Assembly: GCA_000750105.3 (NCBI GenBank)
Contig: JPHH03000093.1
Location: forward strand, 21,248-85,247
Source of the DNA: Tolypocladium sp. Sup5 PDA-1
Taxonomy: Eukaryota > Ascomycota > Sordariomycetes > Hypocreales > Ophiocordycipitaceae
Reading direction: 5' to 3'
Length of the DNA: 64,000 nt
Shown here piece after piece: positions 8,701 through 16,172 of the stretch. How positions within the stretch are numbered: position 1 is the first letter of the stretch; the number at the start of each line of letters is the position of its first letter. Position numbers and translations under genes: made by a program. The notes under the pieces were generated by a model. That model had not been told where the DNA came from. It ran no database searches and saw only the letters and a list, made by a program, of their open reading frames with translations.

Positions 8701-11700
8701 CGGCCGTAGCGGACAAGGATTGGGGCGCCGGCGCAGTCTACAACTTCTCGCTCGTGGCCGAGGTGACCCCGCACGCGGACGGTAGGGTCGCAGTCCGCAT
8801 GAGCTTCGATCCTGCGGTGCTAGATCCGGCCCAGGTACAGCGGCTCGCCTCGCACTATGAGCACGTGCTGCGGCAGATGTATACCGCCGGCCGGGCGGCC
8901 GTGGGCATGGGCGGGTGCCGGCTCGGCGACATCAGCCACATGCCGGACGAGCACATGGCGGAGCTGCTGGCGTGGAACAGCCATGTGCCGGCCCCGGTGG
9001 AGCGCGGCGTGCACGAGCTCGTCGAGGACCAGGCGGCCGCCCGGCCCAACGACCCGGCTATCTGTGCCCGCGACGGCCAGTGGACCTACTCCCAGCTAGA
9101 CGCTGCCGCCGAGCGCCTCGCCCGCTGGCTCCGCTCCCTCGGCGTAGGACCCGGCACGTATGTGCCCCTGATCTTCGAGAAGTGTGGCCTCGCCATTGTT
9201 GCCATGCTAGCCGTGCTCAAGGCCGGTGCTGCTAGTGTCGCCCTCGACCCGAGCCACCCGCCATCCCGGCTGCGGGGCCTTGTGGGGTCCATGGGTGGCG
9301 GAGGCGGGGCCGAGTGCGCCGTTGCCGTCTGCAGTGCCGAGAACCGCACGCTGGCGGTGGGGCTGGCCCGCCGCGCCGCCGTCATCGACGCCGACACCCT
9401 CCGCCACCTGGCCGGGCGCCCGTGCCTGCCACGGCTGAGCAAGGAGGGCCGCGTGCCCGCCACAACCACGGCCTTTGTCCTGTTTACATCGGGTTCTACA
9501 GGCACGCCCAAGGGCATTCTCATTCCTCACCGGGCCTTTGCTAGCAGCATCCGCGGCCATGCCGACCTGCTCCGGTTCTCCACGGGGCCGGGGTCGCGCA
9601 ACTTCCAGTTCACAGCATACACGTCCGACGTCAGTATTGGCGAGATCTTCACCTCGCTCGCCGTCGGCTCTTGCGTCTGTGTGCCCTCGGACTGGGACCG
9701 CCGGAATAACCTTGCCGGCGCTATGCGCGAACTTGGCGTGAACTGGGCCTTCTTCACGCCCAGTGTGGCCGCTCTGCTGAGCCCAGCTGATGTGCCGGCG
9801 CTGCGCACCATGGTGTTTGGCGGCGAGACGGCGTCGCCCGAGAACCTACGGACGTGGGCGCCGGCGCTACACCTCATCAATAGCTTCGGCCCTGCTGAAA
9901 CTTCCATCTGGAGCCACTGCGTGCGACGGCGAGCGGACCCGCGAGACATCGGCAGCAATATTGGCCGCGGTGTCGGCTGTGCAACCTGGATCACGGACCC
10001 GGCGGACCACCGTCGGCTGCGGCCCATCGGCGCCGTTGGCGAGATGCTGGTTGAGGGGCCCAACCTTGCCGCTGGCTACCTGGGTGAGCCCGCCAAGACA
10101 GCCGCTGCCTTTGTGTGCGACCCGCCTTGGATGCCCGCTGCCCGCCGGCCCTCGCGGGTGTACAGGACCGGCGACCTTGCCCGCCTCCTCCCCGACGGCA
10201 CCGTGCAGTTCCTCGGTCGCCTCGACCACCAGATCAAGCTGCGCGGCTTGCGCGTCGAGCTCGGCGAGATCGAGCACCAGATCCGTACCCGCCTGCCTGA
10301 AGACGTGCTGGTCGCCGTGGACATCGTCGGCCCCCGCCCGGCCGGCTCGCCGAGCGTGCTAGCCGCCTTTATCGCCCCGAAGGGGCCAGAGCCAGAGCAA
10401 GAGTCCGTCAGCGGGGACGGTGGCGAGGACGGTGACAAGAGGAGCGACCCCGAGAGGCACAAGGCTCTATCGCTACTACTCGGCGGGACAAATGGGCCGG
10501 GCCGCCTAACGGAGGCACTGCAGGGGCTCGAAGCCGCGCTCACGGCGGCGCTGCCTAGCCACATGGTGCCGGCAGCATTCGTGCCACTACGCGAGATGCC
10601 CCTCACGGCCTCCGCCAAGACGGACCGCAAGGCGCTGAAGCTCCTGGCGTCCATGGTCTCGGTCGAGGAGCTGGGCCGCCTGGGTCGCACGGCGGCGGGC
10701 TCCCAGCAGGCCCCTGCCTCGGCCATGGAGCGCATCCTCGCCCGCCTGTGGTCGGTTGCCCTCGCCCGCCCGCTCGACCTGGACATCCGCGACGGCTTCT
10801 TCCGCGTCGGCGGCGACTCACTCTCGGCGATGCGCCTCGTTTCGCTGGCTAGGAAGGAGAGCGTGCGCCTCTCGGTCGAGCAGGTATTCAAGCACGTAAC
10901 CCTGCAGGAGATGTCCCTCGCAGCTACCGTCGTAGTAGAGGACTGGGGGGTAGGGGAGGAGGCGGGTAGTGAGGGCGACCGAGGGCACGCGCAGCACCGT
11001 GCCGCCGGGCTGCTCCCGGATGTGGCGCCGTTTGCAACTCTGGGTGGGCCTGAGATGGCGGCCAGCGCGGCTTATGCTGCTTCTGCGCAGCTGGGAGTCG
11101 ACGAGGCCGCCATAGAGGACATATACCCGTGTAGTCCCCTCCAAGAGGGCCTCGTGGCGTTATCCCAGGACGCGCGGGGCAGCTACATCGCGCAGATGGC
11201 GTACGAGCTACATCCCGGCGTCGACTTCGTGCGGTTCAAGGCGGCCTGGTACTCGGTCCTCGAAGGCTGGCCTATCCTTAGAACGCGCTTCTTCCAGTGG
11301 CATGGTGCCGACAACATGCCCCGGTTGATGCAGGCCGTGGTCAAGCCGGCGCCGCCGCGATGGGTGCCGGCCCGCAGTCTCTCGAACTACCACAAGCTCG
11401 ACAAGCGTGACCGCATGCAGGTCGGGGACCCCATGCTGAGACTAGCAGTCTTCCGCGACCAGGGCGATGGCAAGAACTACTTCGTCATGACGGCGCACCA
11501 CGCCATCTACGACGGCTGGATGCTGGGCCTCCTTGTAGCCTCTCTCCGCTGCGCCTACTTGGGCCTGCCCGCGCCTGTGACGGCCCCCTATGGCGCCTTC
11601 GTGGCCCACCTGGCAGGCGCGGATCACGAGCGAGGACGGCGGTTCTGGCAGCGCTATATCGGCAGCGCCCCGCGGCTCTCGTGGCCCGAGCTGCCCACGC

Positions 11701-14700
11701 CCGACTTCCGCCCCAAATCTACATCAGTACGCAGGCAGACCGCCGCCCTCCCCCGCGGCGGCCGTCGCGGGGACTTCACCTCGACGACCCTAATGCGCGC
11801 CGCGTTCGCCATCCTGCTTGGTGCCTACTCGCACACCGAGGATGTTGTCTTCGCCTCTACGGTCTACGGCCGCGCCGCGGGCTGGGGATCGGCCGAGCGG
11901 GTCGCCGGCCCCACTCTCGCAACCGTCGCCGTCCGCATACGGGTGGACCGGGAGCTGACGCTACAAGAGCTCATGGCTAGCATCCAGTCCGACTCAGCCG
12001 ACATGCTTGCCTACGAGCAGGCGGGCATGCAGAGCATTAAGCGCCTTAACCCCGACGGGCTCGCTACTATCGACGCCCAGAGCCTGCTAGTCGTCCAGGT
12101 CGACGGCGACGACCTCGATGGCACTAACCACGACGACAACCGCGGCCTGCAGCTGTACCCTGTCCGCGTGTCTGAGCTAGAGAATGGCTTCCTTAGCAGT
12201 GCGCTGGTCCTCGAGGCCACCATCTCTGCCGATGAGGTGCGCCTCGTTGCCACCCATGACGACCGCGTGCTCCCGGCGGTCCAGGCCGAAAGGTTCCTGC
12301 GCCAGCTGTGCCACGTCGTGCGCCAGCTATGCGACGCTCCCGGCCGCCTGTGCCTCGCCGACCTAGATTTAGTCCCCCCCGAGGATCTCGACGAGATGCG
12401 CCTGTGGAACCCCGCCGTCCCGGCACCGGCCCGCGCGTTGGTCCATGAGCTTGTCGCCGCCCAAGCCCACCAGCAGCCCGACGCTGAGGCCGTCGTCTCT
12501 CACGAGGGCTCCCTTACCTACCGCCAGCTCCACGACGTGTCCAGCCGTCTTGCCGGCCACCTATGGACTGCCCATGGCTTGCGGCCCCACGCCCGCGTGC
12601 CCCTGCTCTTTGAGAAGAGCCTGTGGGCCGTCGTCGCCATGCTGGCGGTGCTCAAGGTCGGAGCCGCTAATGTTGCGCTGAACCCGGCTGACCCGGCGGA
12701 TCGCCTCCGCTCGCTGGTCGAGGACGTCGACGCCGATCTCGTGCTGTGTAGCCCCACGCACCAGTCCCTGGCCTGCGGCATCGCCCGGCGCAGTGTCTGC
12801 GTCGATCCCGCCAGGTTCGGGCCCGGCAGCCCCGATGATAGCCCCGAGTCTGACAGCGTCCATGGCGACATCACCCCGGATCACCTCGCCTTCCTGCTCT
12901 TCACTAGCGGCAGTACTGGCCGCCCCAAGGCCGTCATGATCGACCACGCAGCCTTCTGCAGCAGCATTGCCGGTCACGGCGAGACGCTATGCTACCGTCG
13001 CGGCTCGCGCAACCTCCAGTTCACCGCCTATACCTCAGATGTCAGCATTGGCGAGATCTTTACCTCGCTTAGCCGCGGTGCTACTGTGTGCGTGCCGTCT
13101 GATGCCGAGCGCATGGGTGATCTGGCCGGCGCCATGGAGCGCATGGGCGTTGACTGGGCCTTCCTGACCCCAAGCGTCGCCGCCCTGCTAGACCCGGCCC
13201 GGGTCCCCACCCTCCGGACCCTGGTGTTCGGCGGCGAGACTGCCACCCCCACCAACGTCCGCGTCTGGGCGCCCCGCCTGCACCTTATCAACAGCTTCGG
13301 CCCCGCTGAGACGTCTATTTGGAGCCACGCCCACCCGGCCTTTACTGTCGACGACGACGGCTCTGATATTGGCTGGCCCCTAGGCTGCGCTACCTGGATC
13401 GCTGACCCGTACGACGGCAGCCGCTTGATGCCCGTCGGCGCTATTGGCGAGCTGGTTGTCGAGGGCCCTAATGTCGCTGCTGGCTACTATAACAACCCTG
13501 ACAAGACCCGCGCTGCCTTCCCGGAGTGCCTGCCCTGCGTGCCTGCCGGCGGCAACCGCATATACCGCACCGGCGACCTAGCCCGCTGGATGCCTCACGG
13601 CCGCGTGCAGTTCCTGGGGCGGCGCGACGGCCAGGTCAAGCTGCACGGGCTCAAGGTGGAGATCGGCGAGGTGGAGCATGCCATCCGCGCCGGCCTCGGA
13701 GACGATGGGCACGAGGTCGCCGTAGAGATGGTCCAGGACCCGGGGCCGCCTGAGGACTCGCGCTTGGTCGCCTTCGTGAGCTGCGCGCCTGCCGACAGCC
13801 CACAGGACCGCGACCACCCGGCCGTTGTTACCGACGAGCCCGAGCTCCAGCGCTTCGCTGAGCGTACCGCCGGCCTCCGGGACCGACTCGCCGCCCGGCT
13901 GGCAACATACATGATTCCCAGCTTCTTCGTGCCCCTAACCAGCATGCCGCTTACTGCCTCGGCCAAGACTAACAGGCGGCAGCTCCGCACCCTCGTCGCC
14001 GACGGAGGCTTGGCTCGGCTGGCCCGCTTCACCCTCGCCTCCCACCGTGAGATTCAGCCGCCACAGAGCCCGGCCGAGAAGCTCCTGCATACCATCTGGT
14101 GCTCCGTCCTCGCCCTGCCGCCCGCTGGCTTTGGTGTTGAGGCCGAATTCTTCGAGTGCGGCGGTGACTCCATCGCAGCAATGCGGCTAGCCTCCCTCGC
14201 CCACACTGCCAACGCCCGGCTGACCGTGCAGGACGTCTACGACAACCCCCGGCTCGGCGACCTGGCCCGCGTCCTTGCCCTCTACCACGACGCCGCCGGC
14301 CCGGCCGTAACTCTGCCCACGGGCCCGGCGACCATCGCCCCCTTCTCCCTCTTGCCGCCGTCCCTGCACGCCGAGCTGGACCTGCTAGTCTCTACGGCTG
14401 CGGAACTCTGCTCGGTCGAGCCGGCGCAGGTCACTGACATCTACCCCTGCACGCCGATGCAGCTCTCTGCCGTCGAGCGGACAGTGGCACGTCCAGGCGC
14501 GTACTGGTTGCACAATGTCTTCGAGATCCCCGACGGCGTCGACGCCGCTCGCCTGGACCGCGCGTGGCAGCGCGTCGGGGCCACGCACGCCGCCCTGCGC
14601 ACCCGCATCTTCGCCCACGACAGCAACATCCTACAGGCTGTCCTGCGCTCCCCCACCCCGCTTCGTCACGTCGACCATGCCACGGCCGACATCCGCCAGT

Positions 14701-15854
14701 TCCTCGCTGCCGACCGCCCCAAGTGCGGGCCGACCTACGGCCAACCCCTCCTCCGCGCCGCCATTGTCCGCGTCGGCGGCACTGGCGCCCGCCACCTTGT
14801 CCTTGCCCTGCACCATGCCATCTACGATGCCTGGTCGCTGACCCGCATCTTCGCTGAGCTGGAGCGCACCTACGCCCAGCTCGGCGACGGGGAGCACGCC
14901 GAGGACCTTGACGGCCGTGGGGACAGCCGCGACGACAACCATGACGAGAACCATAAAGTCAGCTTCAACGGTTTTGTCAAGGCCCTCCTGGAGCAGGACC
15001 ACGCCTTGGCCCTCGACTTCTGGGGCGCGTACCTGCTTGGCGCCGAGACGAAACCCTTCGCACCGCCCAGGGAGGACGGCCGGGCCAACTGCCTCCTGCG
15101 GCACAGCGTCTCCTTGCCCGCCCCGGCCGCCCCCGGCCCCGGGGCGGAAGTCGGCACCCGCGTCACGCACGCCGTAACAACCTACGCTGCCGTCGCCCTG
15201 GCGCTCCACAGGCAGCTGCAGACCCCAGACACGGTGCTGCGGCTCGTGTCCACCGGCCGCATCACGCCCTCGGTACCCCATATTGAGGACTTGGTCGGCC
15301 CCACCGTCACCGCCGCTCCCCTGCGCGTCAGCCATGCTGCCGCCGGAACGACGCTGCACGAGTTCCTGGCGCACGTGAACACCCAGGTGCGCAGGCTGGC
15401 GCCCTTTGAGCAGACCGGGCTGGACGTGGCCGCGAGGGCGCACCTGGACGCCTCGCACGCCTACCATGGCGCGCCCCAGCTCATCGTGCATACCTCCGAC
15501 CCCTACACGGAGCAGCCGGCCACGGGGCTGGGCCTCCGGCGCAAGGAGCTGTCGGCGCTCGACAACGACGACGGCGTGCCCTTCACCGTCGACGTGTCGC
15601 TGGAGTCGCGGGGGCGCGGCCTCGGCACGAGCCTCAATGCCCTCCACCTGCGCGTGGTCTTCGACGACGCCGTCATCGACGAACATGCCGCACGCCGCTT
15701 CGTCGCCGATCTAGACATCATCGCCCGCCGTATCGCTGGCGCTCGGGGAGACACGCCCATGGCGGCACTGTTGCTAGATCCGGAGGAGAGTGCTACGGAC
15801 AAGGTACAGGGACAGATTGTGGTAGAGCGTCTGGACGGAGAGTTTTCTAATTAG
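5751..15854 (+). CDS. Nonribosomal peptide synthetase, T-C-C*-A-T-C-A-T-C, 3,367 residues
   Basis: This is a single uninterrupted, very GC-rich ORF. Order read from motifs: T1 (GGNSL, Ser92); C1 (about 165-600, active HHATYD at 301-306); C2 (about 640-1055, HRGVCD at 779-784, second His replaced by Arg); A1 (about 1070-1530, FTSGSTGTPKG, YRTGDLAR); T2 (GGDSL, Ser1690); C3 (about 1785-2200, HHAIYDG, His1916/1917); A2 (about 2225-2660, FTSGSTGRPKA); T3 (GGDSI, Ser2807); terminal C4 (about 2890-3330, HHAIYDA, His3021/3022). There is no thioesterase, reductase, epimerase or methyltransferase motif; release would fall to C4, as in many fungal NRPSs. Aligning to GrsA, both A domains read DVGFVGSIWK, so they should load the same substrate, which I cannot name. 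T1 has no A domain in cis and must be loaded by another protein or route, plausibly the neighbouring FAS. The gene is divergent from the GliT-like oxidase. Confidence 0.93.
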   Translation: MATVESLAPPGCYGDGKERHQPTIDRLSQWEEGEFQPSRSNEMHTAVPDLRQHQSAGSGPEEALRALWADVLDMDDEDITAWSHFFELGGNSLAAAELAVGAAYQGLHVSRQLIFQAPIFADMVALVATSYTDSSSAPATEPAASEPAPFALVEGDVVLARRLAAEQCGVRAEDIEDMYPATALQAGLMARSVSVPGAYVSSWLFNGVGSADPAWLCDVLVRAVHELPVLRTAMAASAEHDFVQVLLPPVAAAVETVRVPSLRGLDPAARRPAMTLGRLLTKLEVVIADDADAPAVIWHAHHATYDMSSLELIAQHISDIASGEKSLPPPPSFASFVAHSLQVRKGPEWQPFWSEQLQGCPQPFFPHADGGGGDGVQVDGRDMGFRTNARHIHPLPRLSAASGFTPANTFLAAWALLLGCYEHSDDVVFGVTSGGRYAPVPRCIEIVGPTIATTPMRVRLGGAATTADLLQQVSMQAVRASALEQAGLPDIRRLGPDGRRACGFRTLVNVQTTDAARGSSLLTPVGPDKPESLDYALVLELFPPSDGAATKMPLHLSYDDRALSHGQVLQIAAQLEDVLGLLAAGPDTDRSHRTLEDIGVGASLRAAAPPEPTHGALEPFDLVCVGPHRVRRHAAVACAVAEHAVEDVYPCTPMQSSLMAASMKHPAAHVSRLVFRVRDDLGADQATEAWAALYHWAPVLRTRFFYAPAGSAGSAEGLQAQLLQTVIDAEISWQEGPDLDEYLAADRELAFRPGQALTRFGLIRDRPGEAVRWVVLTAHRGVCDASSLPMMLQILQGAVSGTVGDVEAVPYNLFVLHALRPSSDAAARAFWARTLEGCPTPAFPEVPAGHAPVSTASLWRETSLPTPASPTLLQAAWALTLAQYYDSDDVVFGLGLSLCPAHSILGPTLTIAPQRITIDGPDTTVAQFLRAVRARDFALANYAQYSLANIAAIDESCAAACCVQNLLVIQAAPSDGGGSGAFLPAVADKDWGAGAVYNFSLVAEVTPHADGRVAVRMSFDPAVLDPAQVQRLASHYEHVLRQMYTAGRAAVGMGGCRLGDISHMPDEHMAELLAWNSHVPAPVERGVHELVEDQAAARPNDPAICARDGQWTYSQLDAAAERLARWLRSLGVGPGTYVPLIFEKCGLAIVAMLAVLKAGAASVALDPSHPPSRLRGLVGSMGGGGGAECAVAVCSAENRTLAVGLARRAAVIDADTLRHLAGRPCLPRLSKEGRVPATTTAFVLFTSGSTGTPKGILIPHRAFASSIRGHADLLRFSTGPGSRNFQFTAYTSDVSIGEIFTSLAVGSCVCVPSDWDRRNNLAGAMRELGVNWAFFTPSVAALLSPADVPALRTMVFGGETASPENLRTWAPALHLINSFGPAETSIWSHCVRRRADPRDIGSNIGRGVGCATWITDPADHRRLRPIGAVGEMLVEGPNLAAGYLGEPAKTAAAFVCDPPWMPAARRPSRVYRTGDLARLLPDGTVQFLGRLDHQIKLRGLRVELGEIEHQIRTRLPEDVLVAVDIVGPRPAGSPSVLAAFIAPKGPEPEQESVSGDGGEDGDKRSDPERHKALSLLLGGTNGPGRLTEALQGLEAALTAALPSHMVPAAFVPLREMPLTASAKTDRKALKLLASMVSVEELGRLGRTAAGSQQAPASAMERILARLWSVALARPLDLDIRDGFFRVGGDSLSAMRLVSLARKESVRLSVEQVFKHVTLQEMSLAATVVVEDWGVGEEAGSEGDRGHAQHRAAGLLPDVAPFATLGGPEMAASAAYAASAQLGVDEAAIEDIYPCSPLQEGLVALSQDARGSYIAQMAYELHPGVDFVRFKAAWYSVLEGWPILRTRFFQWHGADNMPRLMQAVVKPAPPRWVPARSLSNYHKLDKRDRMQVGDPMLRLAVFRDQGDGKNYFVMTAHHAIYDGWMLGLLVASLRCAYLGLPAPVTAPYGAFVAHLAGADHERGRRFWQRYIGSAPRLSWPELPTPDFRPKSTSVRRQTAALPRGGRRGDFTSTTLMRAAFAILLGAYSHTEDVVFASTVYGRAAGWGSAERVAGPTLATVAVRIRVDRELTLQELMASIQSDSADMLAYEQAGMQSIKRLNPDGLATIDAQSLLVVQVDGDDLDGTNHDDNRGLQLYPVRVSELENGFLSSALVLEATISADEVRLVATHDDRVLPAVQAERFLRQLCHVVRQLCDAPGRLCLADLDLVPPEDLDEMRLWNPAVPAPARALVHELVAAQAHQQPDAEAVVSHEGSLTYRQLHDVSSRLAGHLWTAHGLRPHARVPLLFEKSLWAVVAMLAVLKVGAANVALNPADPADRLRSLVEDVDADLVLCSPTHQSLACGIARRSVCVDPARFGPGSPDDSPESDSVHGDITPDHLAFLLFTSGSTGRPKAVMIDHAAFCSSIAGHGETLCYRRGSRNLQFTAYTSDVSIGEIFTSLSRGATVCVPSDAERMGDLAGAMERMGVDWAFLTPSVAALLDPARVPTLRTLVFGGETATPTNVRVWAPRLHLINSFGPAETSIWSHAHPAFTVDDDGSDIGWPLGCATWIADPYDGSRLMPVGAIGELVVEGPNVAAGYYNNPDKTRAAFPECLPCVPAGGNRIYRTGDLARWMPHGRVQFLGRRDGQVKLHGLKVEIGEVEHAIRAGLGDDGHEVAVEMVQDPGPPEDSRLVAFVSCAPADSPQDRDHPAVVTDEPELQRFAERTAGLRDRLAARLATYMIPSFFVPLTSMPLTASAKTNRRQLRTLVADGGLARLARFTLASHREIQPPQSPAEKLLHTIWCSVLALPPAGFGVEAEFFECGGDSIAAMRLASLAHTANARLTVQDVYDNPRLGDLARVLALYHDAAGPAVTLPTGPATIAPFSLLPPSLHAELDLLVSTAAELCSVEPAQVTDIYPCTPMQLSAVERTVARPGAYWLHNVFEIPDGVDAARLDRAWQRVGATHAALRTRIFAHDSNILQAVLRSPTPLRHVDHATADIRQFLAADRPKCGPTYGQPLLRAAIVRVGGTGARHLVLALHHAIYDAWSLTRIFAELERTYAQLGDGEHAEDLDGRGDSRDDNHDENHKVSFNGFVKALLEQDHALALDFWGAYLLGAETKPFAPPREDGRANCLLRHSVSLPAPAAPGPGAEVGTRVTHAVTTYAAVALALHRQLQTPDTVLRLVSTGRITPSVPHIEDLVGPTVTAAPLRVSHAAAGTTLHEFLAHVNTQVRRLAPFEQTGLDVAARAHLDASHAYHGAPQLIVHTSDPYTEQPATGLGLRRKELSALDNDDGVPFTVDVSLESRGRGLGTSLNALHLRVVFDDAVIDEHAARRFVADLDIIARRIAGARGDTPMAALLLDPEESATDKVQGQIVVERLDGEFSN

Positions 15855-16071
15855 ATAGATTGTTGTGGTTCTTTAAGTGTATATACTGTACGAGTACGGG
15901 CTACGGATAGTGCCTCTTAATGTTAGGGTCTTGTATTGTACATTGCTTTGCGGGTCTCGCAGGTTTGCACAACGCCAATCACAGCCGCCCAGCTAGTAAT
16001 AGCGCCCACCCACAACGTGCGTTAAAGCCCTCATATAGCAAAACAACGCACATGATTTTCAACAACACAAC

Positions 16072-16172
16072 GGGCGGATGGTCTAGTGGTATGATTCTCC
16101 CTTAGCATGAGCAAGTCTAGTGATTCGCCTAAAGCTTGGGAGAGGTCCAGGGTTCAATTCCCTGTTCGTCCA
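16072..16172 (+). tRNA. tRNA-Ala (AGC) with a 29-nt intron
   Basis: The sequence folds as a complete cloverleaf. The acceptor stem GGGCGGA (16072-16078) pairs with TTCGTCC (16165-16171) and includes the G3:U70 pair that identifies alanine tRNAs. The anticodon stem CTCCC/GGGAG (16097-16101, 16138-16142) encloses TT-AGC-A, with the intron at 16108-16136 one base 3' of the anticodon, the canonical position. The T arm is CAGGG-TTCAATT-CCCTG (16148-16164) and the discriminator base is A. A T5 run at 16199-16203 could stop RNA polymerase III. It lies 217 bp past the NRPS stop. Confidence 0.93.
16108..16136 (+). other. tRNA-Ala intron
   Basis: This 29-nt insert separates position 37 from position 38 of the tRNA-Ala anticodon loop. 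Removing it restores a seven-base loop TTAGCAT closed by five G-C-rich pairs. Confidence 0.85.

Noticed and set aside
14631..15686. 351-codon minus-strand open frame opposite the NRPS C-terminus
   Set aside because: It lies wholly antisense to the well-defined terminal C domain; long antisense frames are expected in 68% GC DNA with strong third-position bias.
15300..15854. Terminal thioesterase or reductase on the NRPS
   Set aside because: After C4 only about 30 residues remain; there is no GxSxG or Rossmann motif.
16072..16172. tRNA-Pro call suggested by the D-arm sequence
   Set aside because: The anticodon read in the closed loop is AGC and the acceptor stem has the G3:U70 alanine identity pair.
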